Part shown: piece after piece, positions 1 to 10,923 of the stretch
Position numbering within the stretch: the stretch's first letter is position 1
Layout of the letters: the number at the start of each line of letters is the position of its first letter
Source of the DNA: Anadara kagoshimensis
Lineage: Eukaryota; Mollusca; Bivalvia; Arcoida; Arcidae
Reading direction: 5' to 3'
Assembly: GCA_021292105.1 (NCBI GenBank)
Contig: CM037861.1
Coordinates: forward strand, 33,751,172-33,815,171
DNA length: 64,000 bases
Position numbers and translations under genes: made by a program
Notes under the pieces: model-generated
What the model saw: the letters and a program-made list of their open reading frames with translations, nothing else
Database searches by the model: none
What the model was told of the DNA's origin: nothing

Positions 1-754
1 AAAAGCGAGGCACTTTCCATGGTAGTTGTCTACTGTGATGACAAATGGGGAGTGTAAGGTTTATAGTTGCATTAGTGGGACATTAAGGGAGTTTAGGAAT
101 TGTTTAGAATGATTTTTCCCTAAAGGCACTTCACGACTTAATGGCACTGTAGACACTAAATCTATTTTATATTACGGTGATTTTAATAAATAAAGCGTGA
201 AAAGGCGTGATTATATACATTCGGTGATACAATATTACAAAATTTAAAGGTGGTTTAAATTCACCCGTGTCTGTCATCATTTTGGTGAACGAACTATATA
301 TAAGTTATTGGTTTATCAATCGTTGGTCATATGAACAAAACATATGAACTAAGCAACTTTAACACGTGTGCTTTGATTGTTAAGTGATATAGTGTTTCGT
401 CCAAACTTTGCCGATGAAGCCTGACTAATAAAAGGATGCGTAAAAATATTTCAATTTCAGATTCTCTGAGAATTGATTGTGGGGACATAGGCAAGAATAT
501 TTTGATGACGCCACAATTAACAACACTATAAATATTGCCAATGTACTTAAAACAGAAAAATTATACGGGAATGAATATTGATCTATGTCAAGTCACCTCT
601 ATATCTCATTTGACTCGTGATTATGAGATATGGGTAGATTTGAGTGATTTATGTAGATATAGTTTTCTGTTTCATGTAACCCACCAATTCAAATAACTAT
701 CAAAATACTTTTCCTATTATAATCCTTAGTTAAAACTATATAAAAAAAGTTAAA
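1..754. other. AT-rich intergenic DNA, nothing recognised
   Basis: No open frame of note, RNA gene or clear repeat structure was seen on either strand. The composition is AT-rich with short stops in all frames. Confidence 0.6.
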
Positions 755-759
755 GTCTG

Positions 760-1037
760 TCCCGAACCATTAGGCCCATCAGGCCGGAGCTTATCCCGGT
801 TTCGGTGGCGTTAAGCGACTGAGAGTACAAGACTCTCCCCTGAATGGGACGCCGGTTCATCGCAGGGTTAACCCCCAGCATTTTGCTGGTACTCATTTAT
901 TTTTCAGCTGAGTGAACTGGAACAACGTGAAATTAAGTGTCTTGCTCAAGGACACAACACATCGCCCGGTCCAGGGATCGAACCCATGACCTTCGAATCA
1001 TGAGTCCAACGCCTTAACCACTAGGCCACGCGCTTCC
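760..1037 (-). repeat. tRNA-derived SINE-like element (Met-type head)
   Basis: Read on the minus strand the element starts at about 1037 with a good pol III A box (TGGCCTAGTGG, 1018-1028) and a B box (GGGTTCGATCCC, 974-985). The anticodon-loop equivalent reads CTCATGA, so the head resembles a Met(CAU) tRNA, but the acceptor and D arms do not fold as a working tRNA. A long non-tRNA body follows, including a CTTGCTCAAGGACACAA block. That promoter-plus-body layout is typical of SINEs. Not assigned to a named family. Confidence 0.65.
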
Positions 1038-1239
1038 ACAGTTAAAACTATATACCCCATAACTTAATTTATATAAAAAAACATAACTTCCAATAACCCA
1101 AAAGGCTAGAGCCAACTAGATATAACGATGTTGTTCAATGTTGCTTGGTGTCGTATCAGCAAATTAAAAGCTATTGGCAACGAGAACTATTTTATTAATT
1201 TCTATGGATTAAAATATGAACATGCTTGTGTATGCATAT

Positions 1240-1495
1240 GGAGTACGAGTGTATTTGTACAAGCGCGCACTCAGGGCGACTTTAAGGTGCTAGCTCACCA
1301 AGTCAGTGCTCTACAGACAAACGTACCACTCCCCCAGTCACATTATACTGACACTGGGTGAACCAGTAAAGGCTAACGACAAGGAAAATTCAATTTCCCA
1401 CATGTAGTCTGAGCGGGACTCGAACACACTGCGTTGAGAGATCCTGAATTTGTAGACTGACGTCGTATCCATAAGGCCACCGCGGCCTTCAACTA
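1240..1495 (-). repeat. tRNA-derived SINE-like element, second family
   Basis: On the minus strand the head at about 1495 has an A-box-like TGGCCTTATGG and a B-box-like TGTTCGAGTCC. The body contains a GGGGAGTGGTACG block and a TCGCCCTGAGTGCGCGC block. The body recurs, without the tRNA head, on the plus strand at 36630-36740, which shows the family is dispersed. Confidence 0.55.
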
Positions 1496-1669
1496 GATAT
1501 TATGACCCACTTCTGAAAAATAAACTTAACACTGAAATGTTAAATGTGCTACGTTTTTTTTTTTTTTTTTTTTTTTTGACAAAAATAATGTTTGACAATC
1601 ACCCTGTCTTATAACCCCACAACTTATCAAGACCCCGTGTAAACTATCAGTCACGCATGCGGCGGACTC

Positions 1670-1913
1670 CAGTGGTGGATTCAGCGGGGGGGGGGGGGGG
1701 GCGTAGGGGTGCGTACACTTTATGTCGCTAATAATACATAATCTAACAATTGACACACTTTTTTCATACTATGATACAGGCATTTTGAATGAAAGATTTT
1801 TTCCTCTTTGATGCAGCTCAAATTGCACCATAATGCAGGATTTTTGTGCCATTTTTTCAAAATTTTCATCATACGCCCCCCCCCCCCTTTCTAACATTCT
1901 GGATCCGCCTCTG
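1670..1913. mobile_element. Short TIR element (MITE), 5-bp target duplication
   Basis: The ends are inverted: CAGTGGTGGATTCAG at 1670-1684 and the complement of CAGAGGCGGATCCAG ending at 1913. Both sides are flanked by GACTC, a perfect 5-bp duplication. The interior has runs of G and C next to the ends. A diverged, opposite-facing relative lies at 22707-22883. It has no coding capacity. The superfamily is inferred: CAG..GGCG-type ends suggest hAT-like. Confidence 0.7.
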
Positions 1914-2020
1914 GACTCGTTGTCAATAGCTGCTGACAATGAGGCAGGAACCCTGTGTGGGTTTAATACTTTCGACAATTGGAGATAATGGAGTCCAATC
2001 GCATCGGTAACCCACCCTAC

Positions 2021-2709
2021 CAGGGGCGTAGCTTACTATGAGGCAACCGAGGCAACTGCCTCGGTAAAAATCAGATCAGATCAGATTTTTTAATTCTTTT
2101 AAAAGAAACACGAATAAAATAGAAAAGGATAAAAAATAATTTATAGTGAACAAATATAAAATTATGTTTTTCCTTAGTAGTACAGACTTGAATATTCAGA
2201 TGGTCTTCTACTGTGATACGGATATTGATTATATCATCCGTTTTCGTCACATTGAAGAATTAGTTGTGACTGACTAGATGAACATTTTCCAGGCCATTTC
2301 CTATTTTTCATTTTATTAGCTCAGAATTGTGTTAAAGGTACCACTACAGGGTGTACCGTGTACGTTAGTCACTATTAATAAATTAATGTCTTTTCGACGA
2401 CTGACTAAATGAAAATCTCAAGTAAAACTTGAGTTACTAAGTTGATTTATTTGTTCAATATATGCAAAGTTCGGTTTCGGCAAAGTTTTGCTTTGCCTTT
2501 TTGACAATGTTTGGTATGTTTGTATTTAAATTCATAAGTTTCTTTTATATTTACTAGTATCAATTAACAGCAAATATCAGGTTCAGGTGTCGCCAGAATG
2601 ACCATTTAACGCCATTTTTTTCAAAATTTTCCGGACCCCCTAGATTTTAAGCGCCTTTGGCGCATCTATCTTTCGCCTCGGTTATAATTGTTTCCTGTCT
2701 ACGCCCCTG
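2021..2709. mobile_element. Non-autonomous TIR transposon (hAT-like), TSD CCTAC
   Basis: The left end is CAGGGGCGTAG (2021-2031) and the right end is its exact complement CTACGCCCCTG (2699-2709). Flanks CCTAC (2016-2020 and 2710-2714) form a 5-bp target duplication. The 689-bp interior is AT-rich and non-coding, so it must be mobilised in trans. The same end type and TSD length occur at 6060-6852. Confidence 0.75.
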
Positions 2710-2859
2710 CCTACATACTTACATTGTATGAGATAGACAATGCGTATTGCCACATAAAGCCATTGATATTGTAATTGCGCAACCGCTACGCGCATGGTTG
2801 TTTCTTCAATCGTCTTGAGGCGACCATGTGCAGTGGCGGAGAACAGAGGGCTATCTAAA

Positions 2860-3060
2860 ACTTCGTTTTTCGCGTGTCACGCTTACCGTGCCAAGGGCAT
2901 CGGTTTTTTATTAAAGATCTCATTCAAAAGATCGGTGACTTTCATTTATATATTGCTGAAGACTGCCACTTTTCAAGTCTTTGGTCTGCCTGGCCGGTAT
3001 TCAAACCCCGACCTTCCTTATACGAAGCGACCAACTGAGCTACCGCATTTAACATAGACT
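2860..3060 (-). repeat. Thr-type tRNA-headed SINE, diverged copy
   Basis: The minus-strand head has the A-box-like GGTAGCTCAGTTGGTCG followed by a degenerate B box (GGGGTTTGAATACC) and the body start AGACTTGAAAAGTGGCAGT. This is the most frequent SINE in the window. Other copies lie at 11608, 23570, 29755, 37322, 40190, 42591, 47175, 49555 and 52585. This copy is diverged and 3' truncated. Confidence 0.6.
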
Positions 3061-3230
3061 ATGACGAGGCACTAAGAGTTTACAAAAACACAAATCAGAA
3101 AAAAACATCCTGCTTTAAAAAATCATTTGATAGCAATCCATTGAAATAAGTCGAAATTTCTCTTTCAATTAACGATTTCGATATAAAGTTTTTTACAGCA
3201 TACAATGTGTCATAAAGACATTTAAAAAAA

Positions 3231-3600
3231 CGTCCAAGGAAAGAGGATGGTCTGGTTTGTTTTTTACTCCACATCAGCAATTTACCAGCCGTTCTTCATG
3301 TATTACTCAACTCCTTATATGTTTTTCGCACATTGTTTTGAGGGACAAGTTGGTAACGGATATATACATTTGTACCTTGACTTTGAAAGTTTATCATAAG
3401 TTGAGTGATAGCGTTTTACATACCAGTCAAGAATATTTCACTTACACCGAGACGTCACCAGCTATAGACTAAGGTGCAGAAATTTTACCTGTGTTGCGAT
3501 GATGCCATTAAACAGCAGGGTTCATTAGGCACCTTGTGATTAAAGACTTTAACCACTAGGCAACGTAGCCCAGGAACAGAGGGTAGATACCCATTGACCA
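3231..3600. repeat. Dispersed repeat; paralogue of 4931-5330
   Basis: About 370 bp from TCCAAGGAAAGAGGATGGTC to AAGTGGAACCCTGGACTAC recurs with roughly 90% identity by eye at 4931-5330. It includes a SINE-body fragment (AATATTTCACTTACACCGAG) and a tRNA-like AACCACTAGGCAACGTAGCC module. It is part of the same larger repeat family that is tandemly repeated at 16440-20385. Confidence 0.6.
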
Positions 3601-4060
3601 AGTGGAACCCTGGACTACAGACTCCAAGTGACTCCGAATTGAAACTGGACGGTACAGAAAAGCGATTATGTGTGTGTTGTGATAAGAATGAAATCGAAAG
3701 TGAATCCCATTTCTTACTTCACTGTCCAGCATATGATGGCATTAGAAAAACTTTTCTACAATCAATACATCTTGGATACACAAATAATGACTCAGATACA
3801 GATATGTTACAAACAATCTTAACTAATTTCCCCAGACAAACGTCAAAATTCATTTTGAAAGCTTTCGATATTCGAAAGTCCATATTATATGTAAATAGTC
3901 ATTAATAATATGTTAATATTGTTCTATGGATTTATATTTTTTAGTGACTTACAGGTCCTTTGGGCCGGGTGCTACTTTATGTTATTTATTATACTTTACT
4001 ATTGTATTTGATGCACATGTCACTATAATAAATTACTTACTTACTTACTTACTTAGTCTC
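3594..4060 (+). mobile_element. LINE 3' end (reverse-transcriptase C-terminal zinc-knuckle region), 5' truncated
   Basis: The open segment 3594-3905 carries RLCVCCDKNEIESESHFLLH followed by CPAYDGIRKTFL. This is a C-x2-C..H-x4-C knuckle followed by a short tail, the usual C-terminus of several non-LTR retrotransposon polyproteins. It is followed by about 120 bp of 3' UTR and a (TTAC)n tail at 4033-4055. The rest of the ORF, including the RT and endonuclease domains, is absent, consistent with 5' truncation at insertion. Not a host gene. Confidence 0.7.
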
Positions 4061-4065
4061 ACATG

Positions 4066-4650
4066 CATATTGTGATACACACTCACTTCGTGGTGCTTGA
4101 AACACATTGTCGTGTTTAACACAAATGCGCTATATACACACGTACACACAACCAATCAACCAACCCTTTAACACACACAAACACACGTGCATGCATGGAC
4201 ACGCACACACACACTCGAAAGTAAACTAGAACCAACATCCACTCTCGTCAATAAGCAGATGTTTGATGTTTTAGAAACTCGGGTATTGCATAGACGCATT
4301 TTTATACTAACACTAACATTATTACTGTGAGAATGAAGACAGTACAAAAACACTTTTGAGAGATATCTCGACTTTGTCTGTATTGCTTCCCTTAGTCCTA
4401 AGATAAATGAACACATAGTTATATACTGGTGACGAACCAAACGACAAAGGTCTACGACAACGAAAAATCCCCTTCGAGTCTCTCGCCGGGGGTCAACCCC
4501 CACCCAACTACTCCCGCACCCACTCCCATAAGCATTCTGCACATCATGCGTCTGTGCCTACACGATATCTCGGACCCAGCTACGCCCCTGTACACACACA
4601 CACACACGTTGTTACATAATGTTTTTTCATATAAAGTCATGGCGTATTAA
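4066..4650. repeat. Paralogous segment A (matches 7035-7640)
   Basis: AGTCTCACATGCATATTGTG through the CTACGCCCCTG end recurs at 7035-7640 with the same order of CA-rich tracts, the TCAATCAACCAACC block and the GGTCTACGACAACGAAAA block. This copy lacks the 64-bp hairpin insertion found at 7361-7424. The complement of CAGGGGCGTAG at about 4578-4588 marks one end of a TIR-type element whose other end I did not find. Confidence 0.65.
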
Positions 4651-4930
4651 TGATGAAAATTAGTTTTACACACAATAGTTCAGACATTAATAACATCATG
4701 AATAAGAAGTGTGGTCGATTGGTTGTATATTGTTTGAGTAACAATAAACTTCACATTCTTACATCATGTTCATGTGGTCGACACCTCCCGATCTGCTTTG
4801 AACTAATTTTCACAAAGCGTATGGCACCATGCGTATGCATAGTGGTACCATGGCAACCAGTATCAGCCAGAGGACAGGTTATTTATGATAATGATTTGAA
4901 CAAGTATGAAAAACCCGCCAGAGATTAACT

Positions 4931-6050
4931 CCAAGGAAAGAGGATGGTCCGTTCTATTACTCCACATCAGCAATTTACCAACAGTTCTTCATGTATTATT
5001 CAACTCCTGATATGTTTTTTCGAACATTATTTTGAGGGGCAATTTGGGAACATTTGTACCTTGACTTTGAAAGTTGATCATAAGTTGAGTGATAGCATTT
5101 TACATACCAGTCAAGAATATTTCACTTACACCGAGACGTCACCAGCATAAGGTTATGCTAACAGGCTAAGGTGTACAAATTTTACCTGTGTTGCGCTGAT
5201 GCCATTAAACAGTAGGGTTCATTAGGCACTTTGTGATTAAAGACTTTAACCACTAGGCAACCGTAGCCCAGGAACAGAGGATAGATACCCACTGACCAAG
5301 TGGAACCCTGGACTACAGACTCCAAATGATTAAAGATTTGTTTTAACCACTAGGCAACCGTAACCCATCAGAGTTGAACCCTGAACCACTAGGCAGCAAT
5401 AGTCCAGGGGCAGATGATGGCTATTGTAAGCAATAGAACACCAACTGTACAATACAAAACAGAAATCAGTAAAGTAAAAAGTCAGAAATAGTAGAAGAAT
5501 TGAGAGAGCGCCCCGAGAGGGCGAGTGGTCAAAACATCCATCACGGATATAATGAACCACATTCCCGTTTGATATCGGAGACTGCTCCGACATCTTACAC
5601 TATTCTATTAAGAACAGCCCGGGAAACAGAATTGATTAACATTGAGTAATGTTGGTTTAAAACGATATCTGGAATCGCTTCATTCTGGTGTCGTGTAGTA
5701 ATGCATTTAAAATCAACTTTGTAGATACATTTTATATTTTATTTTAAATTTTGATATAAAGATAAAAAATATATTAATTTTTTTATAGAAGTTTCTTCAC
5801 AGTATAGCTTAACTTTTTGAAGAATTTTGTTAGATACACTTAAAATTATTCTATTATTCTTGGTTATGGCATTCCACATAACTCTTACATACCACAAAAT
5901 GTTTTAATGAATAGTGAACACAGCTCCGGATCGAAGACATGTACGATTTATATAATTACCTGTTGGGTAAATTACATTTAAATCCAACTGGATCCAGAAC
6001 AATATGGCAAATAAAATATATTTTCACGAAACTCGCAACACACACACACG
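4931..6050. repeat. Diverged copy of the twin-hairpin repeat with tRNA-like modules
   Basis: It contains the same order of blocks as 16440-18090: AAGAGGATGGTC, several AACCACTAGGCAACCGTAG tRNA-like modules, CCAGGGGCAGATGATGGCTA, CGCCCCGAGAGGGCGAGTGG, then CGGAGACTGCTCCG and CTATTAAGAACAG. The spacing is altered, and one module (5330-5400) is internally duplicated. Confidence 0.55.
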
Positions 6051-6059
6051 CACACATAC

Positions 6060-6852
6060 CAGTGGCGTAGCGTGCATATAAGCCAATAATTCTGTGCTTG
6101 CACATAATTTTTTTATGAAAAAATTAAACATTAATTCAGTCTGTCATTATGTACAAATGAAAATAAAATACAAAATATTGCGAAAATAAAACAATGACTT
6201 TTTTCAAACTTCAAGAGTCTTAAACAGAAAATTTCGTCTCGCTCCTAGTCTAGTAGCCAATGTGTTCGTCTCTGAATTCGGATGATAAGCCGTGTTGATT
6301 TTCCTAGGATGCATGTGAGCCCAAATACCCAGATTCAGCTCAAATTACTATTGAAGATATGAGGAATGAAAGCATTAAACTTCAACTTTTCATGGCATCT
6401 TCACCTTGGGTAAACAACTTCAGTTTCCCAATTAGGTGAATTAAACTTTAATCCGAGGCCCTATATAATTCTACGTCCAAGTGAAGAATATTTCACTTAT
6501 AGTAAATATCGAAACGTCACCAGCTGTAGGTGAATCGACAAATACTTTTATCTTTGCAGTGCGCTCAGGGCAATGCACAATTAAAGCTCTTTAACGTTGC
6601 AACATCCACTGTGAGACGGACATCAGTTTTAATGTCTCCATTGAAGGACCTGTGACAAAAAAACAATTTTAATCCTTTTTAAATATTGATTTAGAATGCA
6701 GAAACATACACTAAATTGCTCCATTTTTTCAAAAAATGTCCGGGGGTGGGTGGAGCATGCCCCTGTAACAACTTAGCAAGGACGCGACTACCGCGCGTTT
6801 GGTGGCTTTGGCGCCAGGCTTGCACATTCATTCCTATCACACTACGCCACTG
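6060..6852. mobile_element. Non-autonomous TIR transposon (hAT-like), TSD CATAC
   Basis: The left end is CAGTGGCGTAG (6060-6070) and the right end is the exact complement CTACGCCACTG (6842-6852). Flanks CATAC (6055-6059 and 6853-6857) match perfectly. The interior includes a SINE-body fragment (about 6480-6620), so it has received later insertions or grew by capture. It is non-coding. Confidence 0.7.
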
Positions 6853-6920
6853 CATACGGAGAGAGAGATGTGAACGCATGCAAATATACCCTTCCACGCT
6901 ATGAGAGTGAGAGAGATCGT

Positions 6921-6924
<4 letters not shown>

Positions 6925-6954
<30 letters not shown>

Positions 6955-6955
6955 T
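6925..6955. repeat. (CA)n microsatellite
   Basis: An uninterrupted CA run. Similar runs occur at about 7185, 17150, 17500, 18790 and 19130. Confidence 0.9.
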
Positions 6956-7034
6956 AGTGATAAACACAAAGATACACGTACATACATGCACACGAGCATT
7001 TTGGGGATTAACACAAACACGCATGGTAATACTT

Positions 7035-7640
7035 AGCACATAGTCTCACATGCATATTGTGATGTACACTCACTTTGTGGTGCTTGAAGCACATTGTCGT
7101 GTTTAACCCAAATGCGCTATATACACACGTACAAAACAACCAATCAACCAACCCTTCAACACACACAAACACACGTGCACGCATGGACACACACACACAC
7201 TCGAAAGTAAAATAGAACCGACATAAGCAGATGTTTCATGTTTTAGAAACTCGAGTATTGCATAGACGCATTTTTATACTAACACTAACATTATTACTGT
7301 GAGAATGGAAACGGTACAACAACACTTTTGAAAGATATCTCGACTTTGTTTCTATTGCTTCTGTCATATTATAAACTTTTGAATTTTCTGAATGAAATAT
7401 TCAAAAATTTATAATATGACACTTCCCTTAATCAAAAGACGGAAAAATACATATAAATGAACACATAGTATTATACTGGTGACGAACCAAACGACAAAGG
7501 TCTACGACAACGAAAACTCCCCTCCGAGTCTCTTCGCCGGGGGTCAACCGCCACCCAACTCCTGTCGCACCCACTTCCATCGACATTCTGCACATCATGC
7601 GTCTGTGCCTACACGATACGGCTACGCCCCTGGATCGTGC
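7035..7640. repeat. Paralogous segment B (matches 4066-4650)
   Basis: Same block order as segment A. It differs by a small hairpin insertion at 7361-7424 and by a deletion near the CTACGCCCCTG end. Confidence 0.65.
7361..7424. mobile_element. Miniature palindromic element, ~61 bp plus 3-bp duplication
   Basis: Arms 7363-7384 and 7399-7420 are complementary over 22 bp with one mismatch, around a 14-nt loop. Segment A (4381-4395) reads straight through from TATTGCTT to CCCTTAG, while here TATTGCTT is followed by the hairpin, ACTT and CCCTTA. That is an empty site versus a filled site, with a probable CTT duplication. Related palindromes are at 16252-16355 and 36282-36340. Confidence 0.7.
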
Positions 7641-8590
7641 CGTGGTTACATAAGTATCTATAGCTTCCAATGGGCATACTGTCTCGTCGCGACAACGCCA
7701 TAAACTGATCATGTTTTTAAGCTCCTCGTGATGTCTTGCCATACGTATGATTCATAAGCAACCCTTCAATCACCATTAGGAAAACGTGATATTTCTTGAA
7801 TTAAACTTAAACCTAGGTCGCCGGGTCGGTCACCAGTAGAAAAATAAACGTTTGTCTGGGTATAAGAACCTTTCCCTAACAGGCGTGGGTATCGTCAGTA
7901 GGGAAGAAATATGTTGTAAAATTGTTGAGCTTATCAATGAATACGTGTTACCTTTCGCGGAGTAACGTGAGCCTTTGCCTGTTCTTTCCGCTAATTGACT
8001 TCTGATATTCCTAACTAAAAACGATGCTGATGGGGTTACCATTCAGCGTTTGTTTTCCTATCCCATGTAACTCCCCTCCAAATTTTTGGGGACATTGCGA
8101 ATCAAAGCATCAACGGTGCCGGCAAAGAGTCTTTTGGTAAAACTACACTCGTCTTTTCGTGTTCCAAGTAATGGACATGGCGAATTATGTACTCTGGTTT
8201 TCCCGCAATGATCTTTCCAAACTAGGCATAGGGCGAGATTCCGTGGCATTACGTTATAAACATTTGTCCAACGCGACCTTTCTTGTATACACGTTACATT
8301 AACACGACTAAAGGTCAGTTATTTTTTCGGGGTACTACATTGGAATTTATTGAATTTATATTTGACTATGATTGATGTAACATTTATCCTACTGATTATA
8401 TTATCGGTTAATATCTAATTAACAGGTCGCCTATGCCATTTTGAGATAATAATTGTCGATGTAATCTATCTATCTATCCCTATCATATTGTATTGACCAG
8501 TTAAAAGTCTCCTTTTATAAATCATCAGCTGCTGCCACATCGATTAGATACTTAGATAATGACGACCATAGAAATCTACAAATATTGTAG
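7640..8590. other. Unassigned stretch; possible decayed coding segment 7830-8249 (minus)
   Basis: Between 8249 and 7830 on the minus strand two adjacent open segments (64 and 71 codons including stops) share one reading frame. Their residue composition is fairly protein-like, but I recognise no domain. It may be a relic of an unidentified gene or element. The rest shows nothing recognisable. Confidence 0.25.
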
Positions 8591-9100
8591 GATCTGTTAG
8601 CAACAGAGCAGGAATATGTCATTATCAAGTCTACTGCGGAATCTATTATCAACTGCGCAAAATTGAATAGTGAAATTTACATGTTTTGAAATGACGAAAT
8701 TGACATGTGGAACTTTACATTGAACTTAGGAATTTGATATAGAGTTACATAGAAATAAATAACAACACAATATCAATGTATCTGAAAATGGATTTGAAGT
8801 CAAGAAGCTAATATGGTAATTTTTTCATAGAAACTGACTGAACAATGTTAAATTCTTAGCAACTGAGGAAATGGATAAGGCGGAATTTACATGGATACTT
8901 TATTAAACAATTCAAGAAATTGGCATCTTAAAATTTACACAGAAATAACAAAAATGCCATTTTATATGGAAGAAATGGATTTATTAATAATTTGAGGAAA
9001 TCGATGTGGTGAAATTTACAATTTACCTAGAACTTGTAAATTTTATACATCACGGAAATTTAAAAACTTGCTATGGTAACAAAATTATTAACAACACAAC
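8590..9100. repeat. Very diverged tandem repeat, unit ~150-200 bp
   Basis: Phrases such as GTGAAATTTACATG, GCGGAATTTACATGG and GGTGAAATTTACAATTTACC, each after a CAACTG/GAGGAAAT-like start, recur about three times. The divergence is too high to define exact unit borders. Confidence 0.35.
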
Positions 9101-9556
9101 AGCCAATATAGATATGAAAAAGTGTGTAAGTAAAACATAAATATCAAAATATACATATTAAACAGCACCGTTAAGGTATCTGTTTATCTGTTCAGCAGTC
9201 CTTTGGTTTTGCTCTACAAACCGAAACAATTGTTGTTTTTCATGCACTGCACATTTACTTCCTTTATCTGTGCATTGTATGCAAATTCTGAGCATTGTGT
9301 GAAGTAATACTTGTATAAAACCCGAACCGCACACCTGAAGGACAACCATGTTTCCACCCGTGTGGTAATAATTAGTATGTAGGTCAACCAGGTGTGATTT
9401 ACACCTGAGGTACGATTAGGTACATGAATATACAACACGTCTGTTTTCTCTTGTGTTATGAAAAAAGCCAAAAGTGGTAGGTGATATGAAATATAGCACA
9501 TGCCATAGTAAATGATTAGGCACTTTCTGCTATGAAAGGTAAACAGTATTGTTAGC

Positions 9557-9711
9557 AAAGATGACTAGATCTTTTCTGAAAGAACTGCAAGATAGAAACG
9601 CTTCGACAGAAGAAATGTGCGCGAACAAAAGGTCAAGTGAAATGTACAACAAGCGGATAGGACCAATGTTGACATTTGGAGTTTTTTTTTTTATTGTTTG
9701 TACACATGGTA
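9557..9711 (+). CDS. Possible first coding exon of a small membrane protein (uncertain)
   Basis: An ATG in good context (AAAG before ATGA) opens a 51-codon segment beginning MTRSFLKELQDRN and running to MLTFGVFFFIVCTH. The end is hydrophobic enough for a membrane anchor. It ends at CATG|GTAACC, a plausible splice donor, although the frame also stays open 15 codons into the intron. Joining it to the acceptor at about 10571 would stop after a few codons, so the partner exon is unknown. There is no recognisable family, and it could be a chance frame. Confidence 0.25.
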
Positions 9712-9799
9712 ACCATTTTGTTAGTATATTATACATCACTCATTTGAAGTTTTTATAACGACATGCCCAACGAGAAAGTGTGTCCGTCCAAAGTCGGGA

Positions 9800-10020
9800 T
9801 TTTTATGCATAATTCCGTTGATCGGTCAATTCCAAAATTCCAACTTGTGTATTCAATCCCGTTGATCTAACTCCAATGTGTGAAAAATTCCGTTGATCTA
9901 CCTCCAATGTATGATAAATTCCGTTGATTGAACTCTGGAGGGGTGGCCAATCCCGATGATCCAATTCCAAGGTGGGTTCAGTTCCGTTGATCCGGCATCT
10001 CCGAGATGTGGTCAATTGTG
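9800..10020. repeat. Degenerate ~40-bp minisatellite (ATTCCGTTGATCTA type)
   Basis: The phrase AATTCCGTTGATC plus an ACTCCAATGT-type half recurs about five to six times with many substitutions. Confidence 0.7.
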
Positions 10021-10159
10021 GATAATGCTCTCTGGTTGATCTAGGTTTGTAGTTACATACAGACCAGATATGTCAAAAGTTTAACACTTAGTAACAAGAA
10101 AAAGTCGAACCCCGTTTGTCGAGTGGTCGAGGTCCTTACCTTACCTTACCTTAATGCTC

Positions 10160-10220
10160 TCCTCGCCAGAAGGTACAAAAGGCCACAACGCTATCTTTCC
10201 ATTTTTGCCTGTCCCTCCTG

Positions 10221-10252
<32 letters not shown>

Positions 10253-10400
10253 TTGTTGTTGTTGTTGTTGTGTTCCACTAGTCTATCTGGCGGCGTTTCT
10301 TTCCTTATCAATTGTTTTCCTCCATGTGGACATAGGTCCTCCCCTTTTCTTTTCTCCTTTGGTTGCCACCCTAGTGCTGTCTTGCAGTCATTTGTTTAAG
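10160..10400 (-). mobile_element. LINE 3' terminus with (AAC)n/poly(A) tail
   Basis: On the minus strand the sequence reads ALGWQP and then, after a frame change, KGEKKRGGPMSTWRKTIDKE before a stop at about 10285. The pattern W-x-P-x-GKR-x-RG-x-P-x2-TWR is the usual C-terminal tail of a group of non-LTR retrotransposon ORF2 proteins. It is followed by (AAC)n and a run of A, which appears on the plus strand as poly(T)-(GTT)n at 10220-10270. The fragment ends near 10400, so it is heavily 5' truncated. The WQP junction is shared with the LINE relic at 20780. Confidence 0.65.
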
Positions 10401-10629
10401 TAGTTAGTGACAATAAATCTGTCGAGACACAGCTAACGAGATGTCGAGTCGAATTGCTGATTCGACACTTGTTTGTTGGCTTAGTGTGAAACTTTCGACA
10501 GGCCTGTACGTGTACCTTTAACAGGTAGGAACCAGACCATTACGAAGTTCTTTATTTATGATTTTTCAGGCTTACAACCAAGTTGGTGAATTGTGAAAAT
10601 GGTGTAAATGAAGCCACATTGACTACATA

Positions 10630-10923
10630 ATGCATCCCTATCCGCGTGTGTATAGAAAAGAAAACAGGAAAAGTAGTTTGACTTGGGAAGATTATGTACG
10701 GGTAAAGGCCAACCTTAAACAGATCCGGGACAAAAAACACGGGATTAATACAACCAAAAAATGCGCGGCAAAAATTATCGAAGCAACAATGGAAGCAGAC
10801 GACAACTCGACGACACATTCTATCTACAACCCGCCAAAATACTATAACATAATCAAACATGTATTTATTTGGATGTTATTTGTTGTCCTACAGATTTTAA
10901 TTTGGATAACGTTCTGGTACTGA
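10630..10923 (+). CDS. Small tail-anchored membrane protein candidate, 97 aa
   Basis: The ORF starts MHPYPRVYRKENRKSS and has a basic, helix-prone N-terminal half of about 70 residues. It ends with one strongly hydrophobic segment (about residues 74-96, HVFIWMLFVVLQILIWITFW) immediately before the stop, the layout of a tail-anchored membrane protein. An in-frame TGA lies 24 nt upstream, which fixes this ATG as the first. A good splice acceptor (TTTATGATTTTTCAG) ends at about 10571, so the ORF may sit in the last exon of a gene with an upstream non-coding exon. A polyadenylation-type AATAAATAAAG follows near 11222. I recognise no family. Support is the composition, the acceptor and the poly(A) signal. 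A chance frame remains possible. Confidence 0.4.
   Translation: MHPYPRVYRKENRKSSLTWEDYVRVKANLKQIRDKKHGINTTKKCAAKIIEATMEADDNSTTHSIYNPPKYYNIIKHVFIWMLFVVLQILIWITFWY

Noticed and set aside
960-1037. Possible tRNA-Met gene (minus)
   Set aside because: Good A and B boxes, but no acceptor-stem pairing and a SINE-type body follows.
3594-3905. Host zinc-finger protein
   Set aside because: The C-x2-C..H-x4-C motif with CPAYDGIRKTF and a (TTAC)n tail is the 3' end of a LINE polyprotein.
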